A DNA stretch of 32,311 nucleotides. Origin: Nitrospirae bacterium CG02_land_8_20_14_3_00_41_53 (GTDB taxonomy: Bacteria; Nitrospirota; Thermodesulfovibrionia; Thermodesulfovibrionales; SM23-35). The notes beneath the pieces were generated by a model. The model had not been told where the DNA came from. It saw only the letters and a program-made list of their open reading frames with translations, and ran no database searches. The position numbers and the translations under genes are program-made. Positions 17,591 through 29,263 of this stretch are shown here, in pieces (position 1 is the stretch's first letter; each line of letters opens with the position of its first letter). Where the stretch lies: NCBI GenBank assembly GCA_002780895.1, contig PEUB01000009.1, positions 1 through 32,311 of the forward strand, written 5' to 3'.

Positions 17591-18859
17591 ATGCTTAGGT
17601 TAAGGCTTTTTATTCTCCAATTTGTTATTTTGCTTTTTGTACTACCCGTTTATGCATTAGATGTCAACCAAGACATAAGAAATGAACAACTGGTGGTATC
17701 TGCCTTGCCCGAAGAAGCGATAAATAACGGTCCCAAGACGGTATTGGATTATAGTCAAAATGAACTCGCTGTAGAGGCTGTCAAGAAAAATGTCACTCTT
17801 TTTACCGAAAAAATAAGAGAGAAGTTCTCATTCTGGCTCAGCAGATCAGGTAAGTACATCGATCTGATGAAAGAAATACTTAAACAAAAAGATGTCCCTG
17901 AAGAAATAGTTTTCCTGGCCTTAATTGAAAGCGGGTTCAACCCTTATGCCTACTCACCTGCGCGGGCAGTAGGATACTGGCAGTTTATTGCATCTACTGC
18001 AAAGAGATACGGCCTTGAGATCAACTGGTGGAAGGATGAGAGGAGAGACCCGGAAAAATCTACAGTGGCTGCAGCAAACTATCTTAAAGACCTTTATGAG
18101 ATGTTTGGCTCATGGAATCTGGCGATGGCTGCATATAATGCAGGGGAGGGTAAGATCCTTAAAGCACTTAACAGGACAAAGACAGATGATTACTGGGCAC
18201 TGCTAAAAACAAGTCAGATCAGGAGTGAAACTAAGAACTATGTCCCTAAATTCATCGCAGCAAGTATGATCGCAAATAGCCCGCAGAATTTTGGGTTTGA
18301 AGACATCGAGTATTACCCGCCACTTAATTATGACAGGGTGGCGATAAAATCACCTCTCGACCTTGAGGTTATAGCAGCCTGTGCAGAAACAACTGAGGGA
18401 GTCATAAAAGAATTGAACCCCGAACTCAGGAGATGGTGCACACCTCCTGATGTCTCTGAATATATCGTGAGAGTGCCCGACGGTAAGAAGGATATTTTTC
18501 TCAAGAATCTTTCTAATATACCGGAAGAAAAGCGTTTTACAGTAGAGATATATAAAGTTAAAAAAGGGGATACCTTTAAAACAATTTCAAAAAAGACCGG
18601 GGTCCCAGTGCAGGTTGTCCTTGATCTGAATTCCCTGGAAAAAATAATACCCCTTAAGGCAGGTACAAAAATTTATCTTCCTCCAAAAGGAAAGTTTGTA
18701 TTAGACAGGGATGACAGGCCAGCAATAAAAAAGGTATCTTTAAAATACAAAAAGAAAGCCCTTGTCAAAGATAGAAAATCAGGTACGAGAAAAGCGATAA
18801 AGAAGGCTTCTTTCAAACGAAACAAGAAAGCACTAAAGACCAAGGATAGAAAGATTTAA
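17591..18859 (+). CDS. MltD-like membrane-bound lytic murein transglycosylase
   Basis: The 422-aa protein has a signal segment (LRLFILQFVILLFVLPVYAL), a lytic transglycosylase (SLT) domain with FLALIESGFNPYAYS holding the catalytic Glu113, followed by GYWQFIASTAKRYGL and MAAYNAGEGKI, one LysM peptidoglycan-binding repeat (about 320-365, YKVKKGDTFKTISKKTGVPV), and a very Lys/Arg-rich tail of about 55 residues. These enzymes cleave the glycan between MurNAc and GlcNAc to make anhydro ends in the periplasm. I chose ATG 17591, because an upstream TTG would put 21 odd residues ahead of the signal peptide. No lipobox is seen, unlike many MltD. The gene overlaps the convergent TPR gene by 4 bp. Confidence 0.88.
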   Translation: MLRLRLFILQFVILLFVLPVYALDVNQDIRNEQLVVSALPEEAINNGPKTVLDYSQNELAVEAVKKNVTLFTEKIREKFSFWLSRSGKYIDLMKEILKQKDVPEEIVFLALIESGFNPYAYSPARAVGYWQFIASTAKRYGLEINWWKDERRDPEKSTVAAANYLKDLYEMFGSWNLAMAAYNAGEGKILKALNRTKTDDYWALLKTSQIRSETKNYVPKFIAASMIANSPQNFGFEDIEYYPPLNYDRVAIKSPLDLEVIAACAETTEGVIKELNPELRRWCTPPDVSEYIVRVPDGKKDIFLKNLSNIPEEKRFTVEIYKVKKGDTFKTISKKTGVPVQVVLDLNSLEKIIPLKAGTKIYLPPKGKFVLDRDDRPAIKKVSLKYKKKALVKDRKSGTRKAIKKASFKRNKKALKTKDRKI

Positions 18860-19551
18860 CTTACCTTCTTCTCAGATAGTTTTGCCCTTGCCTCATCGAT
18901 GAATGGCGAGTTTGGGAACCTTGTAGTAAGTTCTTTATATTTTTTCTTTGCCTCATCTACTTTCCCTTCTTTTTCAAGCAGCTTTCCATATTCCATAAGT
19001 GCAAAATCCTTGTAAATATCACCGTGAAGATTATAAAGGGTATCGAGTGTTTTCATTGCCTCATTTGAATCACCTTTCTTCATATAGGCCATCGCTATCT
19101 TCTGATACACAAGAGGGATAAACCTTTCTTCATTTGAGTATCTCTGTGTAAAATCTTTAAGCGTCTTCATCGCATCGTCGTATTTACCAAGCTCGTAGTA
19201 ACAGCCTGCAATATAGAAAAGTGATATGGGGGATTTTCTTGTATCATAAGCTTTTTTGAATGTATCCAGAGCTTTCTTATACTGGTCTTCTTTATTTATA
19301 CCTTGTATTTGAGTGTTGTAATATATCTTATATGCCTCATACTCAAACATCCTTGCCTTTTTCTGCGAAGTATAGGAATAGAGTAGAAAGCTGGCTATAG
19401 CTAAGAATATGACAAGGACACCCGCACCATATTTTATTGCTGTCGTCTGCCGTTCCTTTATTGTATCCTTCAGACTTATAAGTTTATCTTTTACATCTGC
19501 CTCTGTAGATGTGGTCTTCTTTGGCACTCTCTTTTTAATCAGCTTTGGCAT
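18856..19551 (-). CDS. Membrane-anchored TPR protein (YfgM/BamD-like)
   Basis: This 231-aa protein has a basic cytoplasmic start (PKLIKKRVPKK), one membrane span at about residues 40-60 (GVLVIFLAIASFLLYSY) and a periplasmic part with four to five TPR-like units (SLFYIAGCYYELGKYDDAMK, then RFIPLVYQKIAMAYMKKGDS), ending FPNSPFIDEARAKLSEKK. The layout resembles YfgM or the C-terminal pattern of tol-pal/BamD-type helpers, but I cannot fix the family. The ATG at 19551 overlaps the stop of the PHP gene by one base (TGATG) with GGAGGG upstream, so it is preferred to the TTG 3 bp earlier. It is translationally coupled to the PHP gene. Confidence 0.75.
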   Translation of the reverse strand: MPKLIKKRVPKKTTSTEADVKDKLISLKDTIKERQTTAIKYGAGVLVIFLAIASFLLYSYTSQKKARMFEYEAYKIYYNTQIQGINKEDQYKKALDTFKKAYDTRKSPISLFYIAGCYYELGKYDDAMKTLKDFTQRYSNEERFIPLVYQKIAMAYMKKGDSNEAMKTLDTLYNLHGDIYKDFALMEYGKLLEKEGKVDEAKKKYKELTTRFPNSPFIDEARAKLSEKKVS

Positions 19552-20207
19552 CAATCCCTCCTGAGAGCCTTCTCTACAAGGGTTTTTGAATTCTCAAATA
19601 TTGAATCAATACGGTTTTTTTCTATACCAGAAGCAAGGAGGATACTGATTGCAGTCTCTTTTGTTATTAAATCTGATGGGCTGTGGGCATCTGTGTTTAT
19701 ACATAGTGGAACACCGAATCTCATTGCCTCTTTTGCAACATAACCATTTGACAAAGAATGTCCTTTCCTTGAGGTTATCTCAAGTGTAACACCTTTTTCC
19801 TTTGCGAGGAGAAGGTCTTCCTCAGATATAATACCTGGGTGTGCAAGGATATCTGCATTGGCCTCAATCGCTGCCCTGTTGGTACCCGGCGTAACAGGTT
19901 CTACTATAGTCTCTCCATGAACAATTACTATCTTTGCACCTAAATACCTTGCCTCTTTCACAAGCTCAAGGATTAGCTGAGGGGGAGCATGTGTAATCTC
20001 AGCGCCTGGAATGGCTTCTATAGAAATAAACCCTTTGAGTTTTTTGAGTGCACTTACGATCCTTGGAATCACCAGGTCAATATTCGAGGAGTCAACATGG
20101 TCTGTGATAGCAATTGCCTTATAACCAATCGCCTCAGCCCTTCTGATTAGCTCCGAAGGGATAAGTTCCCCATCGCTGAAAAAACTGTGTGTATGTAAAT
20201 CAATCAT
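19551..20207 (-). CDS. PHP-domain phosphoesterase (histidinol-phosphatase-like)
   Basis: The 218-aa protein shows the four PHP motifs: IDLHTHSFFSDG (His5, His7), ITDHVDSSN, the HGE and AHPG segments (KIVIVHGETI and ADILAHPGI), and INTDAHSPSDL. These bind a tri-metal centre that hydrolyses phosphate esters. Length matches small stand-alone PHP proteins annotated as histidinol phosphatase or putative metal-dependent phosphoesterase; the substrate cannot be told. No his genes are near. It is followed, with a one-base overlap, by the TPR membrane protein. Confidence 0.85.
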   Translation of the reverse strand: MIDLHTHSFFSDGELIPSELIRRAEAIGYKAIAITDHVDSSNIDLVIPRIVSALKKLKGFISIEAIPGAEITHAPPQLILELVKEARYLGAKIVIVHGETIVEPVTPGTNRAAIEANADILAHPGIISEEDLLLAKEKGVTLEITSRKGHSLSNGYVAKEAMRFGVPLCINTDAHSPSDLITKETAISILLASGIEKNRIDSIFENSKTLVEKALRRD

Positions 20208-20294
20208 TATTTGTCAATTATTGGAATATCTAAGATGGATATTTTAACAGAATTTCTTTTTTTAATCACTATCAACTTTATTCCAATCATCCAC

Positions 20295-23869
<3,575 letters not shown>

Positions 23870-23878
23870 TTATCTTTC

Positions 23879-25018
23879 CTAATCAATTAATAGTTCCTGT
23901 GCAACTGCCACACCTGTGCCGAGTTTTACAGGGTGCCCCATTCCCTTTAGTACCATCTCAATTCCTGCAATTGCTATTATGACGTCAAATCTATCTGAAT
24001 ATCCTAAATGGGCAATTCTAAATATTTTACCCTTTGCCTTGCCCTGACCCCCACCTGCAATGATACCATATTTCTCCCGAAGATTTTTATACACTGCTTG
24101 TCCATCTATTCCAGGAGGCGCCAAAATAGCTGTCACAGAGTTTGAAGGGGACTCCTTTGAATAAAGCTCTAATCCGAGGGCCTGAACAGCCCTTCTTGTA
24201 ACATTTGCAAGCCTTTCATGCCTTTTAAATACATTTTTCAGTCCTTCAGCCTTAAGCATCTTCAGGCTTGCATTAAGCCCGATAATTAGAGTAACTGGTG
24301 ATGTAAAGTTCGTCTGGTTTTTAGCAAGGTTTTCGCGTTCTTTCTTAAAATTAAAATAAAATTTAGGCAATTTTGATTTTTCTGCTTTTGCCCATGCCTT
24401 TTCACTCACACTGACGAATGCAAGACCAGGTGGAAGCATCACACCTTTTTGTGAACCCGCCACCATTATATCTATCCCCCATTCATCTGTTCTAAGGTCA
24501 TGGGCAACAAGCGCACTGATAGCATCAACTATAAATAATGTATCTTCATATTTTTTAATAATAGATGCAAGGGCTTTTATATCATGGTATACTCCGGTTG
24601 AGGTCTCTGATGCCTGGACAAACACACCTTTTATATCCTTACCCTTTTTAAGCCTCTTTTCCACTATATCAGGTTTAACAGCGTAACCCCATTCAACAAT
24701 AATTTCCTCAACTTGTAAGCCATACGCCTGGCATATCTCTGTCCATCGCTCTCCAAATTTGCCACCGTTTATAACAAGAACCCTGTCTCCATTGTTGAAG
24801 AAATTATTCACAGCCCCAACCATTCCGCCTGTACCTGTTGAGCAGAGAATAATGACATCGTTTTTTGTCTGATATAACCACTGAAGATCCTTCTTTGCAG
24901 ATTCAAGCACCGGCATAAAATCCGGTGAACGGTGGTGGATTATCGGCATTGCCATTTCAAGCAGCACCTCTGAAGGAACAGGTGTTGGACCAGGTGCAAA
25001 AAGATAACGTTTTAACAT
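23879..25018 (-). CDS. Class V aminotransferase (serine-pyruvate/alanine-glyoxylate type)
   Basis: This 379-aa PLP enzyme opens with KRYLFAPGPTPVPSEVLLEM, the pattern of the serine-pyruvate/alanine-glyoxylate group, has HHRSPDF, STGTGGMVGAVNNF (phosphate binding), VDAISALVAHDL, and the Schiff-base Lys191 in AGSQKGVMLPPGL. It lies just upstream of serA in the same operon. In bacteria and archaea with this arrangement the enzyme is thought to transaminate 3-phosphohydroxypyruvate in place of SerC; from sequence alone, alanine-glyoxylate activity is also possible. AGGAGGG precedes the ATG. Confidence 0.9.
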   Translation of the reverse strand: MLKRYLFAPGPTPVPSEVLLEMAMPIIHHRSPDFMPVLESAKKDLQWLYQTKNDVIILCSTGTGGMVGAVNNFFNNGDRVLVINGGKFGERWTEICQAYGLQVEEIIVEWGYAVKPDIVEKRLKKGKDIKGVFVQASETSTGVYHDIKALASIIKKYEDTLFIVDAISALVAHDLRTDEWGIDIMVAGSQKGVMLPPGLAFVSVSEKAWAKAEKSKLPKFYFNFKKERENLAKNQTNFTSPVTLIIGLNASLKMLKAEGLKNVFKRHERLANVTRRAVQALGLELYSKESPSNSVTAILAPPGIDGQAVYKNLREKYGIIAGGGQGKAKGKIFRIAHLGYSDRFDVIIAIAGIEMVLKGMGHPVKLGTGVAVAQELLID

Positions 25019-25149
25019 TAAAACCCTCCTGAAAAACCGTTTAAACTGAGAATTCCTCGAAATCTGCTTCTGGGCAAAAGATAGATCAAATATTTAGTCA
25101 TTATGCTTTGAAAATTAGCACAATGAAGGGTGTTTGGTCAAGGGAACGC

Positions 25150-25179
25150 TTTACAATAGCTTAACTTGCTGATTATAAT
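25150..25179 (+). promoter_or_regulatory. Promoter of the DegP-like gene, apparently leaderless
   Basis: TTTACA (25150-25155) and a perfect TATAAT (25174-25179) are 18 bp apart. The ATG at 25187 is 7 bp beyond the -10, where transcription should start, and no Shine-Dalgarno lies between. The start codon itself is secure because a signal anchor begins there. Confidence 0.6.
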
Positions 25180-25186
25180 TAAATTT

Positions 25187-26656
25187 ATGAAAAAGAAACT
25201 ATTTATCGGCATAGTTATTTTACTGTCAGGGTTCCTTTTAGGCGGACTCACATTCTACGTCCTCGGCAAGATTACGGGGCAGCACGGCTATCTGCCGTAT
25301 ACTGTTACGCCGAATGTTCCCCGGCAGGTAATGGAAACAGGCAGGGCATTCTCGGAGATTGTCAGTGCTGTTTCACCTGCGGTTGTAAACATATCCACAA
25401 CAAAGGTTGTAAGAAGAGATACGGGCACCCCCTTTGAAGATCCTTTCTTTGATTTTTTCAGCCCTTTCCGTAATTTTGGGATGCCAAAAAAATGGAAGGA
25501 ACAGGGCCTTGGCTCTGGCGTTATTGTTTCTACGGATGGGTACATAATTACGAATAACCATGTAGTGGAAAAGGCGGATGAGATTAAGGTAACCTTGCTT
25601 GATAAGAGAATATTTAAAGGAAAGATTGTGGGTGCTGACCCGAAAACAGATGTCGCTATAATAAGGATAAATGCAAACAATCTTCCGACAATTCCATGGG
25701 GTGATTCGGAGAAATTACAGGTAGGTGAATTTGTCCTTGCAATAGGTAATACTTACGGTTTGAGCCACACTGTCACAATGGGGATAATAAGTGCGGTTGG
25801 AAGGGCCAATGTTGGGATTGCCGACTATGAGGACTTTATTCAAACGGATGCTGCTATAAATCCCGGAAATTCAGGTGGGCCGCTTGTAAACATAAAGGGA
25901 GAGCTTATCGGGATAAACACAGCAATATTTTCCAGGACAGGAGGATATCAGGGAATAGGTTTTGCTGTACCCAGCAATATGGTGCGGCTTGTGATGGACC
26001 AGCTTGTTCAAAGGGGGAAGGTTACCAGGGGGTGGATTGGTGTTACTATTCAGGAACTCACGCCTGATCTTTCGCAGAAGTTCGGACTTAAAAAATCAAA
26101 TGGTGCCCTTGTTAGTGATGTTGCAAAAGATAGCCCTGCTGCAAAGGCAGGAATTATAAGGGGCGATATAATTCTTGAGTTTAACGGCAAGGAGATAAAA
26201 GAGGTAAGTGGTCTGCGAAATATGGTTGCCCAGAGTAAGATTGGTGCTGAAATATCTATGAAGATACTCCGGTCAGGGAAGGAATACACAGTCAAGGTGG
26301 TTATTGTTGAGATGCCGAGAGATGTTGCAGAGGTTGTGCCAGACCAGTTACCTGATGATACCAAGGCAGAGGTACTTACAGGCCTTACAGTTATGGACCT
26401 CACAAAAGAAATTGTCAGACAGCTGGGGTTCAGTAAAGACGAGAATGGTGTTGTAGTTGTGAAAGTAGAACCAGGAAGTCCAGCAGATGAAGCTGATATT
26501 AAAAAAGGTGATATTATAAAAGAGATAGATAAAAAAGGGGTGGGTAACCTGAGGGACTTTAACAGGATTGCCGCAAACCTAAAAAAGAAGGATACAGTTC
26601 TTCTTTTTATTAACAGGGGCGGCAAAAGGTTTTATGTTATCCTCAAGGCGTCTTAA
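25187..26656 (+). CDS. DegP/HtrA-family periplasmic serine protease
   Basis: The 489-aa protein has a signal anchor (KKKLFIGIVILLSGFLLGG), a trypsin-like domain with the triad His125 (ITNNHVVEKA), Asp155 (DPKTDVAIIRI) and Ser229 (INPGNSGGPL), and two PDZ domains (about 275-365 and 385-480) with GWIGVTIQEL and VVVKVEPGSPADEADIKKGD. Two PDZs match DegP/DegQ rather than DegS. It degrades or refolds damaged envelope proteins. An FG/P-rich stretch near residues 80-105 (FEDPFFDFFSPFRNF) is the LA loop. The gene stands alone between the divergent aminotransferase and the PIN/TRAM gene, with a strong promoter. I leave the symbol open between degP and degQ. Confidence 0.93.
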   Translation: MKKKLFIGIVILLSGFLLGGLTFYVLGKITGQHGYLPYTVTPNVPRQVMETGRAFSEIVSAVSPAVVNISTTKVVRRDTGTPFEDPFFDFFSPFRNFGMPKKWKEQGLGSGVIVSTDGYIITNNHVVEKADEIKVTLLDKRIFKGKIVGADPKTDVAIIRINANNLPTIPWGDSEKLQVGEFVLAIGNTYGLSHTVTMGIISAVGRANVGIADYEDFIQTDAAINPGNSGGPLVNIKGELIGINTAIFSRTGGYQGIGFAVPSNMVRLVMDQLVQRGKVTRGWIGVTIQELTPDLSQKFGLKKSNGALVSDVAKDSPAAKAGIIRGDIILEFNGKEIKEVSGLRNMVAQSKIGAEISMKILRSGKEYTVKVVIVEMPRDVAEVVPDQLPDDTKAEVLTGLTVMDLTKEIVRQLGFSKDENGVVVVKVEPGSPADEADIKKGDIIKEIDKKGVGNLRDFNRIAANLKKKDTVLLFINRGGKRFYVILKAS

Positions 26657-26776
26657 AGGCTGCTAACAGTAATAGTGATGAGCGATAAATTCGGACATTT
26701 CTTTTTTTCAGCATTAATTTAAGAATTTTCGTTACTGATAACTTGTTATTTTAGCCAGGAAGGGAGGTGATAAAAA

Positions 26777-27784
26777 ATGTTTCTTATTCTCAGACTCGCA
26801 GTCCTTTTACTCTTTGCATTTTCAGGATACATTATTGGTATTAAATATAATTATGGTATTTATGGTGTCCTGACAGGAAGCTTTTTAGGTCTGATCGCAA
26901 TAGCTACAGAGATAATATTTAAGAAGATTGATTTCGGAGCAATTATCGGCGGGCTCTTAGGTATTTCTTGCGGGCTTTTATTTGCATACCTTCTTATGCT
27001 TCCTTTAAGGCCAATTCTCGGTGAGGATATAGGAGTCATATCCTTTTGGGTGATGGCAGTATTTGGTTATGGAGGGCTTCTCCTTGGCCTGAACAGGGGT
27101 AAGGGAATTTCTATTGCGGGTATCTTCAGGCTTTTCAGAGGGCAGGGCATAGAAGAAGAAAATCTCAAAATTCTCGATACAAGCGTAATAATAGACGGAC
27201 GTATTGCAGATGTCTGTGAGACAGGATTCCTTGAAGGAGTTTTCATACTTCCCCAGTTTATTCTTCAGGAATTACAACATATAGCAGACGCTGCCGACCC
27301 CATGAAACGGGCAAGGGGAAGACGGGGACTTGATGTCCTTCACAAGATCCAGAAGATGTCCCGCATAACAGTAAGGATAGTTGATGAGGATTTTCCAAAG
27401 ATAAAAGAGGTTGACGCAAAACTTGTTGCCTTAGCAAAGCTCTTGAACGCAAAGGTTATAACAAACGATTTTAATCTGAACAAGGTTGCAGAACTTCAAG
27501 GGGTATCTGTGCTTAATATAAATGAACTGGCCAGCTCATTGAAGCCTGTTGTGCTCCCAGGCGAGACAATGAAGGTTTTTATACTTAAAGAGGGAAAGGA
27601 ATACAATCAGGGAGTTGCGTACCTTGATGACGGAACCATGGTTGTTGTAGAAAATGCCCGAAGACTTATAGGCAAAAATGCAGATGTGACCGTGACAAGT
27701 GTGTTGCAAACAACAGCAGGCAGGATGATATTCTCGAAGCCAAAAGAGGAATATGAAAGGGAGGAGTTCAGGGCAGCGAAGTGA
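26777..27784 (+). CDS. PIN/TRAM-domain membrane protein (YacL-like)
   Basis: This 335-aa protein has four hydrophobic segments in residues 1-105, then a PIN nuclease domain with acidic residues Asp134 (LDTSVIIDGRIADV), Glu165 (ILQELQHIAD), Asp213 and Asp231 (ITNDFNLNKVAEL), and a C-terminal TRAM domain (about 262-325, GETMKVFILKEGKEYNQGVA) expected to bind RNA. It is the Gram-negative and Firmicute YacL type, regularly found upstream of ispD-ispF, as here. An RNase role is likely from the intact acidic set but is not established. GGGAGGTGAT gives a strong ribosome binding site. Confidence 0.92.
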   Translation: MFLILRLAVLLLFAFSGYIIGIKYNYGIYGVLTGSFLGLIAIATEIIFKKIDFGAIIGGLLGISCGLLFAYLLMLPLRPILGEDIGVISFWVMAVFGYGGLLLGLNRGKGISIAGIFRLFRGQGIEEENLKILDTSVIIDGRIADVCETGFLEGVFILPQFILQELQHIADAADPMKRARGRRGLDVLHKIQKMSRITVRIVDEDFPKIKEVDAKLVALAKLLNAKVITNDFNLNKVAELQGVSVLNINELASSLKPVVLPGETMKVFILKEGKEYNQGVAYLDDGTMVVVENARRLIGKNADVTVTSVLQTTAGRMIFSKPKEEYEREEFRAAK

Positions 27785-27795
27785 TACATAAACCT

Positions 27796-27927
27796 ATGCT
27801 ACACAGACAAGACATAGCATCTTCGCTCATTCTCGGTCGTATCGACCTCCGAGGTAAATTCTGTTCCATTATAAAGTCGGAACAGAATTTAAAGCCGCTC
27901 AGATACCATGTCCTGTCTGCTATTGCA
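27796..27927. repeat. Long imperfect hairpin element between PIN/TRAM gene and ispD
   Basis: Outer arms 27796-27826 and 27897-27927 are inverted repeats of about 31 nt around the shared core CAGACA-GACAT. Inside lie GGTCG-TAT-CGACC (27835-27847) and a perfect 12-bp pair AAATTCTGTTCC (27856-27867) and GGAACAGAATTT (27879-27890) with an 11-nt loop. The whole gap can fold into one branched structure. It may be a small non-autonomous element or a structured RNA leader of ispD. Confidence 0.6.
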
Positions 27928-27959
27928 TTATTTGGTTCAAAGAATAAAGGCTGGATAGG

Positions 27960-28784
27960 GTGAAAGGGCTTCAAAGAAAAGATAAGGTTATTGCAATTGT
28001 GCCAGCAGCTGGTCTGGGTAAGAGATTTGGCCCTGGGACTAACAAGCCGTTTCAAAGCCTTAGTGGCAAACCAATCATTGTTTGGCCGCTTGAGATATTG
28101 GATGCTGTTGTTGAAGTAGCAGAGATAATACCTGTACTTAAGATGGAAGATATGGAGTACGGGTTGAAGATTTTTGAAAAATACGGTATCTCAAAGATAA
28201 AACGGATAGCGCCAGGTGGAAAAGAGCGCCAGGATTCTGTATATAACGGTCTCAAGCTAATCGAGGATAAAAATTGTTTAGTACTTATACATGATGGGGT
28301 TAGACCCCTCATCGAGAGGGATTTGATTGAAAAGATGATAAAGGAATTACTAACCCCCTCTTTTAAGTCGCCCTCAGCCCCTGCCCGACGGACAGCAGGC
28401 GGGCCCCTTTTTCAAAGGGGGGAGAGGGGGGATTCGAAGGGATTTAAGGGTTTTGATGGAGTTACTCTTGGCATCCCCCTGAAGGATACGATAAAAGAAG
28501 TTCAGAGTTCAGAGTTCGGAGTTCAGAGTGAAATTATTATAAAAAAAACATTGAATCGTAATGTTCTGTGGGCTATCCAGACACCTCAGGTTTTTCCTTA
28601 TAAGAACATCCTAACAGCATATGAGAGGGCGATGAAAGAAGGGTTTTACTCAACAGACGATGCAGCTCTCATAGAAAGATACGGCGGGAAGATAAAGGTT
28701 GTGATGGGCTCATACAAAAATATTAAAATCACCACCCCTGAAGACTTAGCTATTGCAGAATTCTTTCTAACGAGGAAAGATTAA
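27960..28784 (+). CDS. ispD: 2-C-methyl-D-erythritol 4-phosphate cytidylyltransferase, with repeat-derived insertions
   Basis: IspD transfers CMP from CTP to methylerythritol phosphate in the MEP isoprenoid pathway. The nucleotide-binding start VIAIVPAAGLGKRFGPGTNK, the mid region PGGKERQDSVYNGL and LIHDGVRPLI, the substrate motif GIPLKDTIKEV and the late WAIQTPQVF and STDDAALIERYG are all present. At 274 residues it is about 40 longer than the usual 225-235. The surplus is TPSFKSPSAPARRTAGGPLF and QRGERGDS (from repeat 28351-28434) plus QSSEFGVQSE (tandem repeat 28500-28527). GTG start at 27960. ispF begins 5 bp after the stop. Function is likely retained because both insertions fall in loops between motifs; this is inference. 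Confidence 0.93.
   Translation: MKGLQRKDKVIAIVPAAGLGKRFGPGTNKPFQSLSGKPIIVWPLEILDAVVEVAEIIPVLKMEDMEYGLKIFEKYGISKIKRIAPGGKERQDSVYNGLKLIEDKNCLVLIHDGVRPLIERDLIEKMIKELLTPSFKSPSAPARRTAGGPLFQRGERGDSKGFKGFDGVTLGIPLKDTIKEVQSSEFGVQSEIIIKKTLNRNVLWAIQTPQVFPYKNILTAYERAMKEGFYSTDDAALIERYGGKIKVVMGSYKNIKITTPEDLAIAEFFLTRKD
28351..28434. repeat. Palindromic repeat insertion in ispD
   Basis: This 84-bp (28 codons, frame kept) segment opens with TAACCCCCTCTTTTAAG and closes with CAAAGGGGGGAGAGGGGGG, the same C/G-run ends as the element at 9123-9166. Nested inside is a second palindrome at 28380-28403 (CCTGCCCG...GCAGGCGGG). A repeat has landed in a repeat within an essential gene without breaking the frame. Confidence 0.7.
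28500..28527. repeat. Tandem 7-mer (GTTCAGA) x4 inside ispD
   Basis: Four copies of GTTCAGA (third GTTCGGA) run end to end and encode QSSEFGVQSE. A 7-nt unit is not a multiple of three, so the four copies read in different frames, and copy-number change would break ispD. Confidence 0.7.
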
Positions 28785-28789
28785 CCTCT

Positions 28790-29263
28790 ATGCGCATAGG
28801 TGTTGGATATGACTCTCACAGGCTTGTTAAAGGCAGGAAGCTGGTACTCGGCGGAGTAAATATCCCGTTTGGAAAGGGTCTAATTGGCCACTCTGATGCA
28901 GATGTTTTGTGTCATGCGATTATAGACTCCGTCATAGGTGCACTCGGCCTGGGTGATATAGGTAAAAATTTCCCTGACACGGACCCGGAATGGAAGGACG
29001 CACCAAGTGTTAATCTTCTGAAATATATTGTTGGACTTGCAAGAGCAAATGGATATAAGGTTTCCTGGATAGATGCAATTATAATCGCAGAAAGGCCTAA
29101 ACTTTCTCCATATATTGAATCCATGAAAGAGGCGATATCGCAATCAGGAATTCCGACCGGATTAATTAATATTAAGGCTAAAACGAATGAGGGTATGGGT
29201 CTTATCGGCCGTGGTGGAGGCATCGCAGCGTATGCAGTATGTTTACTCAGGCGTATTGCGTGA
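28790..29263 (+). CDS. ispF: 2-C-methyl-D-erythritol 2,4-cyclodiphosphate synthase
   Basis: IspF cyclises the CDP-methylerythritol phosphate made by IspD and IspE in the MEP pathway. The 157-aa protein has the metal ligands Asp8 and His10 (GVGYDSHRL) and His42 (HSDADVLCHAI), the DIGKNFPDTDPEWKDA loop, and the C-terminal KTNEGMGLIGRGGGIAAYAV. Length is normal. It is 5 bp after ispD. Its 3' end, from about 29211, is repeated at 31739-31791, where it forms the tail of another small frame. Confidence 0.96.
   Translation: MRIGVGYDSHRLVKGRKLVLGGVNIPFGKGLIGHSDADVLCHAIIDSVIGALGLGDIGKNFPDTDPEWKDAPSVNLLKYIVGLARANGYKVSWIDAIIIAERPKLSPYIESMKEAISQSGIPTGLINIKAKTNEGMGLIGRGGGIAAYAVCLLRRIA

Noticed and set aside
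20220-20287. Inverted repeat ATTGGAATA/TATTCCAAT between comF and the PHP gene
   Set aside because: Nine-bp arms 50 bp apart in AT-rich DNA; could be chance and has no other supporting structure.
26050-26625. Open frame (191 codons) on the minus strand within the DegP-like gene
   Set aside because: Shadow of the two PDZ domains; Ser/Pro/Thr-rich composition typical of antisense frames.
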